DNA of 33,505 nt from an uncultured Eubacteriales bacterium. GTDB taxonomy: Bacteria; Bacillota; Clostridia; Oscillospirales; CAG-272. Made by a program: the position numbers and the translations under genes. The notes under the pieces were generated by a model. That model saw nothing but the letters and a program-made list of their open reading frames with translations, was not told where the DNA came from and made no database searches. Below, in pieces: positions 16,575-23,727 of the stretch. Where the stretch lies: the NCBI GenBank assembly GCA_934373635.1, contig CAKROZ010000013.1, forward strand, positions 1 to 33,505, given 5' to 3'. Positions within the stretch are counted from its first letter, which is position 1. The number at the start of each line of letters is the position of its first letter.

Positions 16575-17891
16575 TTATGCGTCCTTACCGAACAGGCGGT
16601 AAAGAAACGCGTATCCGTCGTTTTCCGTCGGTGTCACACGGACACCGAGTTTTTCTTCAAGCTCGGGCAGGTGCATCCCGCAAAGGAAGATGTCCTCCCC
16701 CGAGCGGAGCGCGTTCGCGGGGATGAGAAGTTCTTCCCCGAGATCCTGCCCGGTGAGCTCGTCCGCGAGATCGCGTCCCGTCAGAAGCCCTGCCACCGTG
16801 ATGCTCTCTCCGAAGAAATAATTGATAATTTTGTAAACATTGATTTTCAAATGCGGGCATATTTTCTCGACGCCCCGACAAAGAGAAGACATGAGCGGAT
16901 AGGCGGCGACGCCCGTCGCAACGGAAATTTTTCTATCTTTTTTCATCTCTGCCGAAAGCGTCGCGACATCCTCCGCGGCGAAGGAAAAATCGTCCGCAAA
17001 GGAGCGGAGCATCCCGACGCCGTTTTCAAGCTGCGGGTAGCCCTCGTAATAGTCCGCACTCGGGATCCGGCGTCCCGCCTTCAGATAAAACTCGTCGGCG
17101 GCAAAGAAAAGGCGCGTGCCGATGCGCTCCTTGAGCTCGCTCCCGACGCGATCGATGGCGTCAATGACCTCCCCCGCCTCCTCCGCGGAAAAGTCGGTGA
17201 GCGGATAGAGCTTTTCCCGATATTTCGTAAGTCCCGTCGGCACGATCGAGACGCTCGTCATCTCTGGGGCGTATTTCGACAGGTCGCGCATGGAGCGAAG
17301 AAGCTCTTCCCCGTCGTTGATCCCGTGGCAGAGGACGATCTGCCCGCAGAGGGAGAGTCCCGCCTCCTTGAACACATCGAGATACCGAAGCACCTCGCCC
17401 GCCCGCTTGTTTTTCATCATCTTCACGCGGAGCTCGGGATTGGTCGTGTGGATCGAAATGTTGATCGGTGAAAAGTGCATTTTCACAATGCGGGCGACAT
17501 CCTTGTCGGTCATGTTGGTCAGGGTGATATAATTCCCGTGGAGGAAGGAGAGGCGCGAGTCGTCGTCCTTGAAATAGATCGATTCTCTCATTCCCTTCGG
17601 GTTCTGGTCGATGAAGCAGAAGATGCACCCGTTTTTGCAGGAATGTTTCTTATCCATCAGAGGCGTCTCAAAAGACAGTCCGATGTCGTCGTACTCCCGC
17701 TTATGAAGAGAGACGGTATAGGGTTCCCCGTCGCGCAGAAGGCGAAGCGCCACAACGCGCTCGGTCAAATAAAAGCGATAGTCGAGAACGTCCGAGATCT
17801 CTTCGTTGTTGATGCTGACCAGCATATCCCCGGCGCGAATCCCTGCCGCGGCGGCATGTGAGCCCTCATCGACACCGCATATCCGTACCAT
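16575..17891 (-). CDS. DUF512 radical SAM-like protein with PDZ domain
   Basis: A 438-residue protein. An N-terminal PDZ domain covers about 1-65 (VDEGSHAAAAGIRAGDMLVSINNEEI). It is followed by an iron-sulfur motif Cys85-x3-Cys89-x2-Cys92 (CKNGCIFCFIDQ) and a radical SAM-like barrel (SFLHGNYITLTNM). The C-terminal DUF512 domain contains YPQLENGVGM and ends near LPELEEKLGVRV. The family (TIGR03279-like) is conserved next to der in clostridia, and its reaction is not known. GGGAGGGG precedes the start. Confidence 0.92.
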   Translation of the reverse strand: MVRICGVDEGSHAAAAGIRAGDMLVSINNEEISDVLDYRFYLTERVVALRLLRDGEPYTVSLHKREYDDIGLSFETPLMDKKHSCKNGCIFCFIDQNPKGMRESIYFKDDDSRLSFLHGNYITLTNMTDKDVARIVKMHFSPINISIHTTNPELRVKMMKNKRAGEVLRYLDVFKEAGLSLCGQIVLCHGINDGEELLRSMRDLSKYAPEMTSVSIVPTGLTKYREKLYPLTDFSAEEAGEVIDAIDRVGSELKERIGTRLFFAADEFYLKAGRRIPSADYYEGYPQLENGVGMLRSFADDFSFAAEDVATLSAEMKKDRKISVATGVAAYPLMSSLCRGVEKICPHLKINVYKIINYFFGESITVAGLLTGRDLADELTGQDLGEELLIPANALRSGEDIFLCGMHLPELEEKLGVRVTPTENDGYAFLYRLFGKDA

Positions 17892-17934
17892 CGTACCCCT
17901 CCCCTCTTTTTTCGGTCAAACTGTGCCAAATTAC

Positions 17935-17963
17935 ATTTTACCACATTTCGCGCGAAAATGCAA
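17935..17963 (-). promoter_or_regulatory. Promoter of the DUF512-der-obg operon
   Basis: TTGCAT (17963-17958), a 17 bp spacer and TAAAAT (17940-17935) on the minus strand, 43 bp before the DUF512 start. The -35 box lies in an inverted repeat shared with the divergent promoter. Confidence 0.65.
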
Positions 17964-18024
17964 CCGTTTTTTCGCATTTCGAAAAAAAGGAGGCGCAGAG
18001 GGAAAATTCGCGCAAAACGGTTGC
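17960..18024. repeat. 11-bp inverted repeat between divergent promoters
   Basis: GCAACCGTTTT (17960-17970) is repeated as its reverse complement AAAACGGTTGC (18014-18024). Each arm covers part of one of the two divergent -35 boxes. It could be an operator pair for a regulator controlling both operons, or a chance product of similar promoters facing each other. Confidence 0.5.
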
Positions 18025-18049
18025 AAAATCGGGCAATGTATGATAAAAT
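18021..18049 (+). promoter_or_regulatory. Promoter of the Mrr-like gene
   Basis: TTGCAA (18021-18026), a 17 bp spacer and TAAAAT (18044-18049) preceded by TGA, as in an extended -10. It lies 24 bp before the start codon. Confidence 0.65.
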
Positions 18050-18073
18050 AAGGATGGGAGGTGAGGGGGAACC

Positions 18074-19066
18074 ATGGTTTACGAAAATGAGGCACAGCGC
18101 ATCCGTCGCTACCTGACCGAGGCGCTCGAGGAAAAGCCGCTCACGCGACGTGCGGCAATCGACGCCGCCCTGTCCCGCTTTCCTCTCTCCGAGGAAGAAA
18201 AACGGGACACCCGCACCAACGGAAAGCGGAACATCCTGAAAAGTCGGATCGGCTCGGTCTTCTCCGAGCTTGCGGCAAAGGGCGTTCTCATCCCGACGGG
18301 GAACGGTGCCTACAAGGTGGAAAAAAGCGCGCCCGTCGTCCTGCGGGAGGCGAGGTGTGAGGCGGAGCTTCTCTCCCTTCTGAAGGAGAAACCAAAGACA
18401 CGTGTACAGCTCCGCGCGGCGCTCGCCGATCGCTTCGGCACGGATAAGACGGCGACCGAGGAGGATGACGCGAGGCTTTACGGAATGCTCTCGGATATTC
18501 TGAAGCGACTGGAGAAAACCGGTGTGACCGTGCGGGAGGGCAACACCTTCCGTCTCTCGGCCCGCCACGGTGCGTCCCCCGACGACGCACAGGCGATCGG
18601 CGAGCTCCGCGCGGAATTTCTCGACGCCCTGCACGCGAAGGGGGGCGAATTCTTCGAGCATTATATCATGAATCTTCTCGAAAAATATCTGACTCTGCAC
18701 GGCAAGACCGTGACGGAAAGCCGTCTGACGGGCGGCTCGGAGGACGGCGGCATCGACGGCGTTCTCAAAACGCGCGATGTGCTCGGCTTCCGTGAAACGA
18801 TCATGGTGCAGGCAAAGAACCGAAACGACCGCTCCTCCGAGCGGGAAGTGCGCGGCTTTTACGGTGCGGTGTGCGCCGCGGACGGCTCGCGCGGCATTTT
18901 CGCGACGACCTCGGGCTTCTGCCCCACTGCCGAGAAGTTTCTCGATGCGGTCGACAACTGCGTCGGGATCGACGGCTACCGCATCTTCGACATGGCGTGC
19001 GAGACGCGGTACGGCATTCGAAAAAGGGACGGGATCCTCTCCACCGACGAAAGGCTTCTTACATAA
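18074..19066 (+). CDS. Mrr-like type IV restriction endonuclease with two winged-helix domains
   Basis: A 330-residue protein. Two consecutive winged-helix segments (about residues 5-85 and 92-162) precede a C-terminal Mrr_cat PD-(D/E)xK nuclease domain (about 185-315). Catalytic signatures are Glu in FFEHYIMNLLEKY, Asp228 in DGGIDG, and Gln246-Ala-Lys248 (VQAKNR); the downstream strand RGIFATTSGF is also typical. No methyltransferase or specificity gene is nearby, so a stand-alone enzyme cutting modified DNA is the natural reading. A house-keeping DNA-processing role cannot be excluded. The start is preceded by GGGAGGTGAGGGGG. Confidence 0.85.
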   Translation: MVYENEAQRIRRYLTEALEEKPLTRRAAIDAALSRFPLSEEEKRDTRTNGKRNILKSRIGSVFSELAAKGVLIPTGNGAYKVEKSAPVVLREARCEAELLSLLKEKPKTRVQLRAALADRFGTDKTATEEDDARLYGMLSDILKRLEKTGVTVREGNTFRLSARHGASPDDAQAIGELRAEFLDALHAKGGEFFEHYIMNLLEKYLTLHGKTVTESRLTGGSEDGGIDGVLKTRDVLGFRETIMVQAKNRNDRSSEREVRGFYGAVCAADGSRGIFATTSGFCPTAEKFLDAVDNCVGIDGYRIFDMACETRYGIRKRDGILSTDERLLT

Positions 19067-19105
19067 ATAAAGGTACATTGAATCGAACGAAAAAGGAGGG
19101 TGTGT

Positions 19106-19309
19106 ATGGATTTCACGAAATACGGAAAAAGCCATGCTTCCAAGTGCGAAAACTGCGAATTTTACGACTACGACGAGCTGACGGGCACCTATTCCTGCCG
19201 CCAGAACCTCGACGAGGACGAAATGACGCATTTTCTCTCCTCCGACACGCGGGGCTGTCATTTTTACCGCTACTACGACGAGTATACGAGCGTTCACCGC
19301 CAGATCTGA
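19106..19309 (+). CDS. DUF6472-type small cysteine protein
   Basis: A 67-residue protein rich in aromatic and acidic residues, with four cysteines (14, 17, 31 and 51) spaced to hold one metal ion. The start at 19106 is preceded by AAAAGGAGGG. It lies 39 bp after the Mrr-like gene on the same strand and ahead of a terminator, so the two are probably co-transcribed. The function is unknown. Small proteins of this pattern are common in clostridia and are not specifically tied to restriction genes as far as I know. Confidence 0.75.
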   Translation: MDFTKYGKSHASKCENCEFYDYDELTGTYSCRQNLDEDEMTHFLSSDTRGCHFYRYYDEYTSVHRQI

Positions 19310-19420
19310 CAGAGCGCCCCTTCCCCGCCGCGGCGAGTCGGGCGGCATCCGTCGGCAAAGCCGCCATGGCGGGAGGGCGCAAAGTACGTGTCCCCTTTCT
19401 CTCATGTGCTTCAAAACCTC

Positions 19421-19449
19421 AAAAAAACGGGCAAAACGCCCGTTTTTTT
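19421..19449 (+). terminator. Terminator of the Mrr-like operon
   Basis: A7CGGGC pairs with GCCCGT7 around a 5-nt loop. The A-run makes it usable on both strands. Confidence 0.85.
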
Positions 19450-19564
19450 GATTTTATTTTCTAATTCGGTTTTGAGAAAACGGGAGATAGAAAGAGAAAA
19501 CGATAGAATACGGGAGCTTTCGAATTTGTAAATCGTTTTTTTGAAAAAAACTTTTCAAAACCTA

Positions 19565-19593
19565 TTGACAAGGGGCGGGGCGTGTGCTATAAT
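19565..19593 (+). promoter_or_regulatory. Consensus SigA promoter of rplM-rpsI
   Basis: Perfect TTGACA (19565-19570), a 17 bp spacer and perfect TATAAT (19588-19593) with an upstream TGC (extended -10). This fits a highly expressed ribosomal protein operon. Confidence 0.9.
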
Positions 19594-19652
19594 AGGCGTG
19601 TTGCAAAAAAGGGCGTACCATGCCCGAACGACAATCAAACGGAGGAAATACA

Positions 19653-20078
19653 ATGTCCACTTTTATGGCTAACGCCAACACCATTGAACGCAAATGGTAT
19701 GTGATCGACGCCGCGAACAAGCCCCTCGGCAGAACCGCGGTCAAGGCTGCCGACATTCTGCGCGGCAAGCACCGTCCCGAATTCACTCCCCATGCCGACT
19801 GCGGCGAGTTCGTCATCGTGATTAACGCCTCGAAGGCGGTTCTCACGGGCAAGAAGCTCGAGCAGAAGGTCTACCGTCATCATTCCGGCTACATCGGCGG
19901 TCTGAAGGAAGAGGGCTACAAGCACATGATGGCAACCCGTCCCGAGTTCGCGATGGAGCTTGCGATCAAGGGAATGCTTCCCCACAACACCCTCGGCGCA
20001 AAGGCGTTCACCCGTCTTCACGTCTACGCGGGTGAAACCCACAATCACGCGGCTCAGCAGCCGACCGTCATCGACTAA
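19653..20078 (+). CDS. rplM: 50S ribosomal protein L13
   Basis: A 141-residue protein, the usual L13 length. Signatures are RKWYVIDAANKPLGRTAVKAA at the front, HSGYIGGLKE in the middle, and GMLPHNTLGAKAFTRLHVYAG before the end. It binds 23S rRNA early in 50S assembly. The start at 19653 follows GGAGGAAATACA; the in-frame ATG at 19620 has no such site. It forms the standard rplM-rpsI operon with the next gene, 14 bp away. Confidence 0.97.
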   Translation: MSTFMANANTIERKWYVIDAANKPLGRTAVKAADILRGKHRPEFTPHADCGEFVIVINASKAVLTGKKLEQKVYRHHSGYIGGLKEEGYKHMMATRPEFAMELAIKGMLPHNTLGAKAFTRLHVYAGETHNHAAQQPTVID

Positions 20079-20092
20079 GGGAGGAGATTATC

Positions 20093-20494
20093 ATGTATAC
20101 CAGTGCAAAGCCTTATTTCTACGGCACCGGCAGAAGAAAGAAGTCTGTCGCGAGAGTTCGTCTCTATCCCGGTAGCGGTGCCATCACCATCAACGGAAGA
20201 GATATCGAAGAGTATTTCGGGCTCGAAACGATGAAGCTCATCATCAACCAGCCCTTCACCGTCACCGAAACGATCGGCAAGTTCGACATCGTTGCCAATG
20301 TTACCGGCGGCGGCTTCTCGGGTCAGGCAGGTGCTATCCGTCACGGTGTTGCCCGTGCGCTTCTCGCCGCGGACGAGACCTATCGTCCCCTTCTCAAGAA
20401 GGCAGGACTTCTCACTCGCGACCCTCGTATGAAGGAAAGAAAGAAGTACGGTCTCAAAGCCGCACGTCGTGCTCCTCAGTTCTCGAAGAGATAA
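20093..20494 (+). CDS. rpsI: 30S ribosomal protein S9
   Basis: A 133-residue protein with the S9 pattern: TGRRKKSVARVRL near the N-terminus, GGGFSGQAGAIRHGVARAL in the middle, and a basic tail ending in KR that reaches the decoding centre (RRAPQFSKR). GGGAGGAG precedes the start. Confidence 0.97.
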   Translation: MYTSAKPYFYGTGRRKKSVARVRLYPGSGAITINGRDIEEYFGLETMKLIINQPFTVTETIGKFDIVANVTGGGFSGQAGAIRHGVARALLAADETYRPLLKKAGLLTRDPRMKERKKYGLKAARRAPQFSKR

Positions 20495-20529
20495 GGATTC
20501 CCTTTCTCCGAAGATCTGCGGATCTCATG

Positions 20530-20567
20530 CCAAAAAGCCTCGGACATTTTTGTCCGAGGCTTTTTGG
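20530..20567 (+). terminator. Terminator of rplM-rpsI
   Basis: A 17-bp perfect stem (20530-20546 with 20551-20567) around a 4-nt loop. The stem starts in CCAAAAAG and ends in CTTTTTGG. Confidence 0.88.
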
Positions 20568-20614
20568 TTATTGTCGAAAGAATTTCTTTTGAGGGGATAC
20601 GTTTTACGTTAAAT

Positions 20615-20836
20615 TCAAGGCAGCGACAAGCCTGTCAGCCACTCGCGGATGCTTGCGTCGGACGCACCCGAGGAGAACCGCCGCCCCTCAAGCCATGTTC
20701 CGCCCGTCGCCATCTCCTCGAGAAGGCGCCCGCTCTCTCCTAAGTCCGAGCTTGCCGAGGTCGCAAAGGGGATCACCCGCTTGCCCGCGAAATCGTTGCT
20801 TTTGACAAAGGAATTGACGGGCCATGCCGCGATCAT
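20615..20836 (-). pseudogene. Flavodoxin C-terminal fragment
   Basis: About 70 codons in frame match the C-terminal third of a flavodoxin: AAWPVNSFVKSNDFAGKRV, then IPFATSASSDLGESG, and the family ending RFSSGASDASIREWLTGL. Everything upstream, including the FMN phosphate loop, is missing. The open frame continues to 20878 through unrelated sequence with no convincing start. It is a truncated, non-functional remnant, cut where the AT-rich mobile DNA begins. Confidence 0.75.
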
Positions 20837-20898
20837 TTCAAAAGATAGAAAAAGTAACCTGTTCTCTTCGAGCGACATCGACAGTCGTCATGCAGAAT

Positions 20899-20937
20899 TT
20901 ATGAATCATAATTCATAATTCATGATTCATAATCATT
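20899..20937. repeat. AT-rich inverted repeat
   Basis: ATGAATCAT (20901-20909) pairs with ATGATTCAT (20922-20930), with AATTCATAATT between, so the block is made almost wholly of ATTCAT/ATGAAT units. It sits at the junction of the flavodoxin fragment and the low-GC stretch. The 20880-21300 interval holds no gene. Confidence 0.6.
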
Positions 20938-21191
20938 CTTCGTACAAATATACCACGTCTCTTTCCACAAAAGCCATATGTTTCACTGCTCGTTTTCTCC
21001 TTTTTCTTCTGTTCTATGCAGAAAGCTCGTACCTCGCGGCAATCGCTGAAATAAATTAGCAACAAACCCGATGATTTTTAACAATTTTACAATTTATTTC
21101 GCTTCGTTTTCCACGATAAAGTCAAAAGCCTTGAAAAGGATCGTTGAAATAATTCACCATCCGCAAATACCTTTTCGGTTTCACTGAAACA

Positions 21192-21322
21192 CAGGTTCTA
21201 TAATAAATGTTGGGGTAAGCTCAAAAAAATAACAAAAAAACGAGCATAAAGAGAAAAAATCTGTTAGAATAAAGTTGCTAACACCATTCGACAGGAGATT
21301 TTCTTTTATGCTCATTTCTAAT
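21192..21322 (+). mobile_element. Left part of an ISL3-type element remnant (candidate)
   Basis: The low-GC stretch GGTTCTATAATAAATGTTGG (starting about 21192) resembles an ISL3-family terminus from memory. It is followed by an imperfect inverted repeat (GAGCATAAA at 21242-21250 and its complement TTTATGCTC at 21305-21313) and by AGGAGA ahead of ATGCTC (21308), which looks like the original transposase start. No matching right end is seen in the window. The element boundaries are a guess. Confidence 0.4.
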
Positions 21323-21805
21323 AAAAATACAATGTTATTCTTTGCGATCCTCAAAACAAAAGAGTCTTGGATATTCTACCCGAGCGCAAAGAAAGCTATT
21401 TGATCCGTTATTTCAAGGAAACAGACCGTAGCCGCGTGAAATACTTTGTCAGTGATATGTGGACAATCTACCGCGAGATCTCAGAAGGCTTCTTTCGAAA
21501 TGCCACTTTCCTCGTGGATAAATACCATTGGATCAGGCAAGCCGTTTGGGCTTTTGAAGCGGTGCGAAAAGAAGTGCAAAAACACTTAAAACCGGAGGAT
21601 AGAAAATACTTCAAGCGTTTCAAATCTCTACTGATAAAGCGTTTTGATTCTCTCAATTCGGAGCAAAAGCAAGCGGTAAATACGATGCTATGGTATTCCG
21701 CCGAGCTCTGTGAAGCACACGCTGCTAAGGAATGGTTTTTCAGGGTATTGGATACAGAAGATCCGTCAAATCTTAAGCGAGACTTTCCTTTTGCTTTTTA
21801 TAGTG
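21323..21805 (+). pseudogene. ISL3-family transposase fragment
   Basis: In frame from about 21325, the sequence reads YNVILCDPQNKRVLDILPERK, then VKYFVSDMWTIYREI and ATFLVDKYHWIRQAV. This is the start of the DDE domain of ISL3 (IS204/IS1001/IS1165) transposases, with the first catalytic Asp region and the DK(Y/F)H block. The N-terminal zinc ribbon and helix-turn-helix are missing: the probable original start at 21308 is in a different frame, which implies an internal deletion. The 3' half is also gone, since the frame stops at 21822 after running into uxaB-derived DNA. Not functional. Confidence 0.8.
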
Positions 21806-22259
21806 GGAGATGTCGTCCGTGAGCACCACGTCGATGCCGTGATGTCCCTCGGGAATCAGATCGGTGATCTCCCCCTTCTTCTCGATCGCCCAGAGTCCGA
21901 AGGGCTCGCCGACTGAGACGAGCTCGTCGTGCCCACCGATGAGCGCATCGAGATGCGCTCGGTCCTCCGCCGTTTTCGGATGTCCCGAAGTGATGCGGTC
22001 GACCAGCGTATTGCAATACACGTTCTCGGTGTCTTATAGGCACGGAACGCCTCGGGCAGGTGCCAGAGGTCGATATAGCGCTCGACACAGGATCTCAGCG
22101 CGTCGGCGTTATTGTCGATCAGCTCGCCGGGAAGAAGATAGAGTCCGGGGAGTCCGCCTCATACCGGGCATAGAGAAGCTTCGTCAGCTCCGCGGGATAA
22201 TAATGTACGGCAAAGGTACGGAGAAAGTTACCTTCTCCGTACTGCAATACTTTTATCAT
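21785..22259 (-). pseudogene. uxaB: Broken tagaturonate reductase gene
   Basis: Three frames must be joined to read it. MIKVLQYGEGNFLRTF (from 22259) is the UxaB N-terminus. It jumps directly to YPAELTKLLYARYEA, missing roughly 100 residues. After a frameshift it reads LLPGELIDNNADALRSCVER and LWHLPEAF. After a second frameshift it reads ENVYCNTLVDRITSGHP through GIDVVLTDDISHYKK. The C-terminal half is absent, replaced by the ISL3 fragment. The intact enzyme reduces tagaturonate to altronate in galacturonate catabolism; this copy cannot work. It starts 10 bp after the HPr-like stop codon. Confidence 0.82.
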
Positions 22260-22269
22260 GTCCCGCCTC

Positions 22270-22503
22270 TTACTTTTTCACCATGAAGCGGTCGATGGCG
22301 TGGTAGAAGGACTCGGGATCGTCGGTATGCGCCTCTACCTTGATGGGAGAGAGCAGATCGAGGGAAAAGATACCCATGATGGACTTCGCGTCGATGACAT
22401 AACGTCCCTGCACAAGGTCGACCTCGTAGTCGAGCAGGATCACCGCGTTGACAAAATCGCGGATGTCCTGAATGGTTTTCAGTGTGATGTAAACTTCGGT
22501 CAT
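22270..22503 (-). CDS. HPr-like protein lacking the phosphorylatable histidine
   Basis: A 77-residue protein of HPr size and fold. The regulatory-serine segment DAKSIMGIFSLDL is well kept (Ser41, equivalent to HPr Ser46). The active-site loop GLHARPA is replaced by TIQDIRDF, so His15 is missing. It cannot relay phosphate from enzyme I in the sugar PTS, but it could still be a target of HPr kinase or act in regulation, as Crh does in Bacillus (inference). It has its own strong promoter; GGAGG precedes the start. Confidence 0.82.
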   Translation of the reverse strand: MTEVYITLKTIQDIRDFVNAVILLDYEVDLVQGRYVIDAKSIMGIFSLDLLSPIKVEAHTDDPESFYHAIDRFMVKK

Positions 22504-22543
22504 GGAAATGCCTCCTTCAAATTCTAAAGTTTCACTACCTAAC

Positions 22544-22572
22544 ATTATAGCAGACCTTCTGTCCGTTGTCAA
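22544..22572 (-). promoter_or_regulatory. Consensus promoter of the HPr-like gene
   Basis: Perfect TTGACA (22572-22567), a 17 bp spacer and perfect TATAAT (22549-22544) on the minus strand. The -35 box lies at the very end of the upstream hydrolase gene region (stop at 22577). Confidence 0.85.
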
Positions 22573-22576
22573 CGGG

Positions 22577-23551
22577 TCACGGGGTGTTCCCGTTCTTTTT
22601 TTCATCTTTTCCTTCGGGGGAGGAGAGCACCGCGCGGCGGAAGTCGTCGCACATGCGGCGATAGCGCTCGGGATCCGAGAAATAGGAGAGTCCGTGGTCG
22701 GCGCCCGGGTAGGTCTCGTAGCGGACGGTCGGATTTTTCTCCGCGATCGCGCGGCTCATCTCACAGGGGACGAAGGTATCGCCTTCGCCGTGGACGAGAA
22801 GGATCGGGAGCCGACTGCCTGCCACCGCCTCCGCGACCGAGACGGAGGACGGGTCGAAGCCGCCGAACAGCATTGCCCCAACCCGCAGGAAGGGATAGGC
22901 GAGCGCGGGCGGCAGGTGCATGTCACCCGCGACCTTCCGAAGAATGTCGCGCGGCGAGGAATAGGGGCAATCCGCCAAGACTCCCTTCACGTTTTTCGGC
23001 AGGGGGAGCGAGGATGCCAAAAGCACGGTGGCGGCGCCCATCGAAACGCCGCTGATCAGGATCTCGGTCTTATCGCCGAAGCGGCGGCAGACCTCCTCCA
23101 CCCACGCAAGGACGTCATAGCGCTCGAGAACGCCGAAGGTAATGACGTGTCCGTCGCTCTGTCCGTGGGCGCGCTGATCGACGAGCAGGAGGTTCGTCCC
23201 GTTCCGCACGGCGCTCTCGTAGGCGACGGGACCGTCGTGAAGGGCGGTGCTGCGGTAGCCGTGAAAGCCGATCTCGACGGGCGCGCCCCGACGGATCTCA
23301 TAATATCGTCCGTAAAGTGTCAGCCCGTCGCGCGAGGTGACGGTCAGCGGCAAAAATTCTGCCGCTCTCACCGCATCCACTCGAGAAAGAAACATCGAGC
23401 GCACCGCGGCGAGCGCGGGGTCGGAGGAGAAAAAGCGATCGTCCCCCCGCCGCTTTTTCTTCGGGGAAAAGAACGCCGTCCGATAGGTAAGATAGGAAAA
23501 AAGAAGAAGCAAGGCAACGATGCCGAAAATCAAAGCGAAAATCCACCACAT
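22577..23551 (-). CDS. Membrane-anchored alpha/beta hydrolase
   Basis: A 324-residue protein. There is an N-terminal membrane helix (about 3-22) and then an alpha/beta-hydrolase domain with catalytic Ser in GVSMGAA, the acid in LLVHGEGDTFVP, and His in GADHGLSY. The oxyanion region reads EIGFHGYRSTALHDG. This is the layout of YqkD/FrsA-like serine hydrolases seen across clostridia. The substrate is unknown, probably an ester or acyl compound at the membrane surface. Confidence 0.87.
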   Translation of the reverse strand: MWWIFALIFGIVALLLLFSYLTYRTAFFSPKKKRRGDDRFFSSDPALAAVRSMFLSRVDAVRAAEFLPLTVTSRDGLTLYGRYYEIRRGAPVEIGFHGYRSTALHDGPVAYESAVRNGTNLLLVDQRAHGQSDGHVITFGVLERYDVLAWVEEVCRRFGDKTEILISGVSMGAATVLLASSLPLPKNVKGVLADCPYSSPRDILRKVAGDMHLPPALAYPFLRVGAMLFGGFDPSSVSVAEAVAGSRLPILLVHGEGDTFVPCEMSRAIAEKNPTVRYETYPGADHGLSYFSDPERYRRMCDDFRRAVLSSPEGKDEKKNGNTP

Positions 23552-23583
23552 GAAGGTGTCCCCCGTTCGTATCTCTTACCGTC

Positions 23584-23612
23584 AGTATACCACATTTTTC
23601 CCCGTCCCGCAA
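23584..23612 (-). promoter_or_regulatory. Promoter of the alpha/beta hydrolase gene
   Basis: TTGCGG (23612-23607), a 17 bp spacer and TATACT (23589-23584) on the minus strand, about 33 bp before the start codon. Confidence 0.55.
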
Positions 23613-23651
23613 GAGCGGCGACAAAAGTCGCGAAAAAATTCGCACAGCCCC

Positions 23652-23680
23652 TTGATTTTTGGAGCTGAAAGGACTATAAT
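23652..23680 (+). promoter_or_regulatory. Promoter of the antiporter gene
   Basis: TTGATT (23652-23657), a 17 bp spacer and perfect TATAAT (23675-23680), 47 bp before the start codon. Confidence 0.7.
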
Positions 23681-23727
23681 AGGACTGTCCGTTTTGAGAA
23701 AACTGTTTTTTCGGAGTGTGTTATCCC

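Noticed and set aside
18074..19309. Larger multi-gene defence island
   Set aside because: Only one nuclease gene and one small Cys4 protein are present. The flanks are der/obg and ribosomal protein operons.
20570..22262. Prophage or integrative element
   Set aside because: No integrase, capsid or replication gene; only three decayed fragments.
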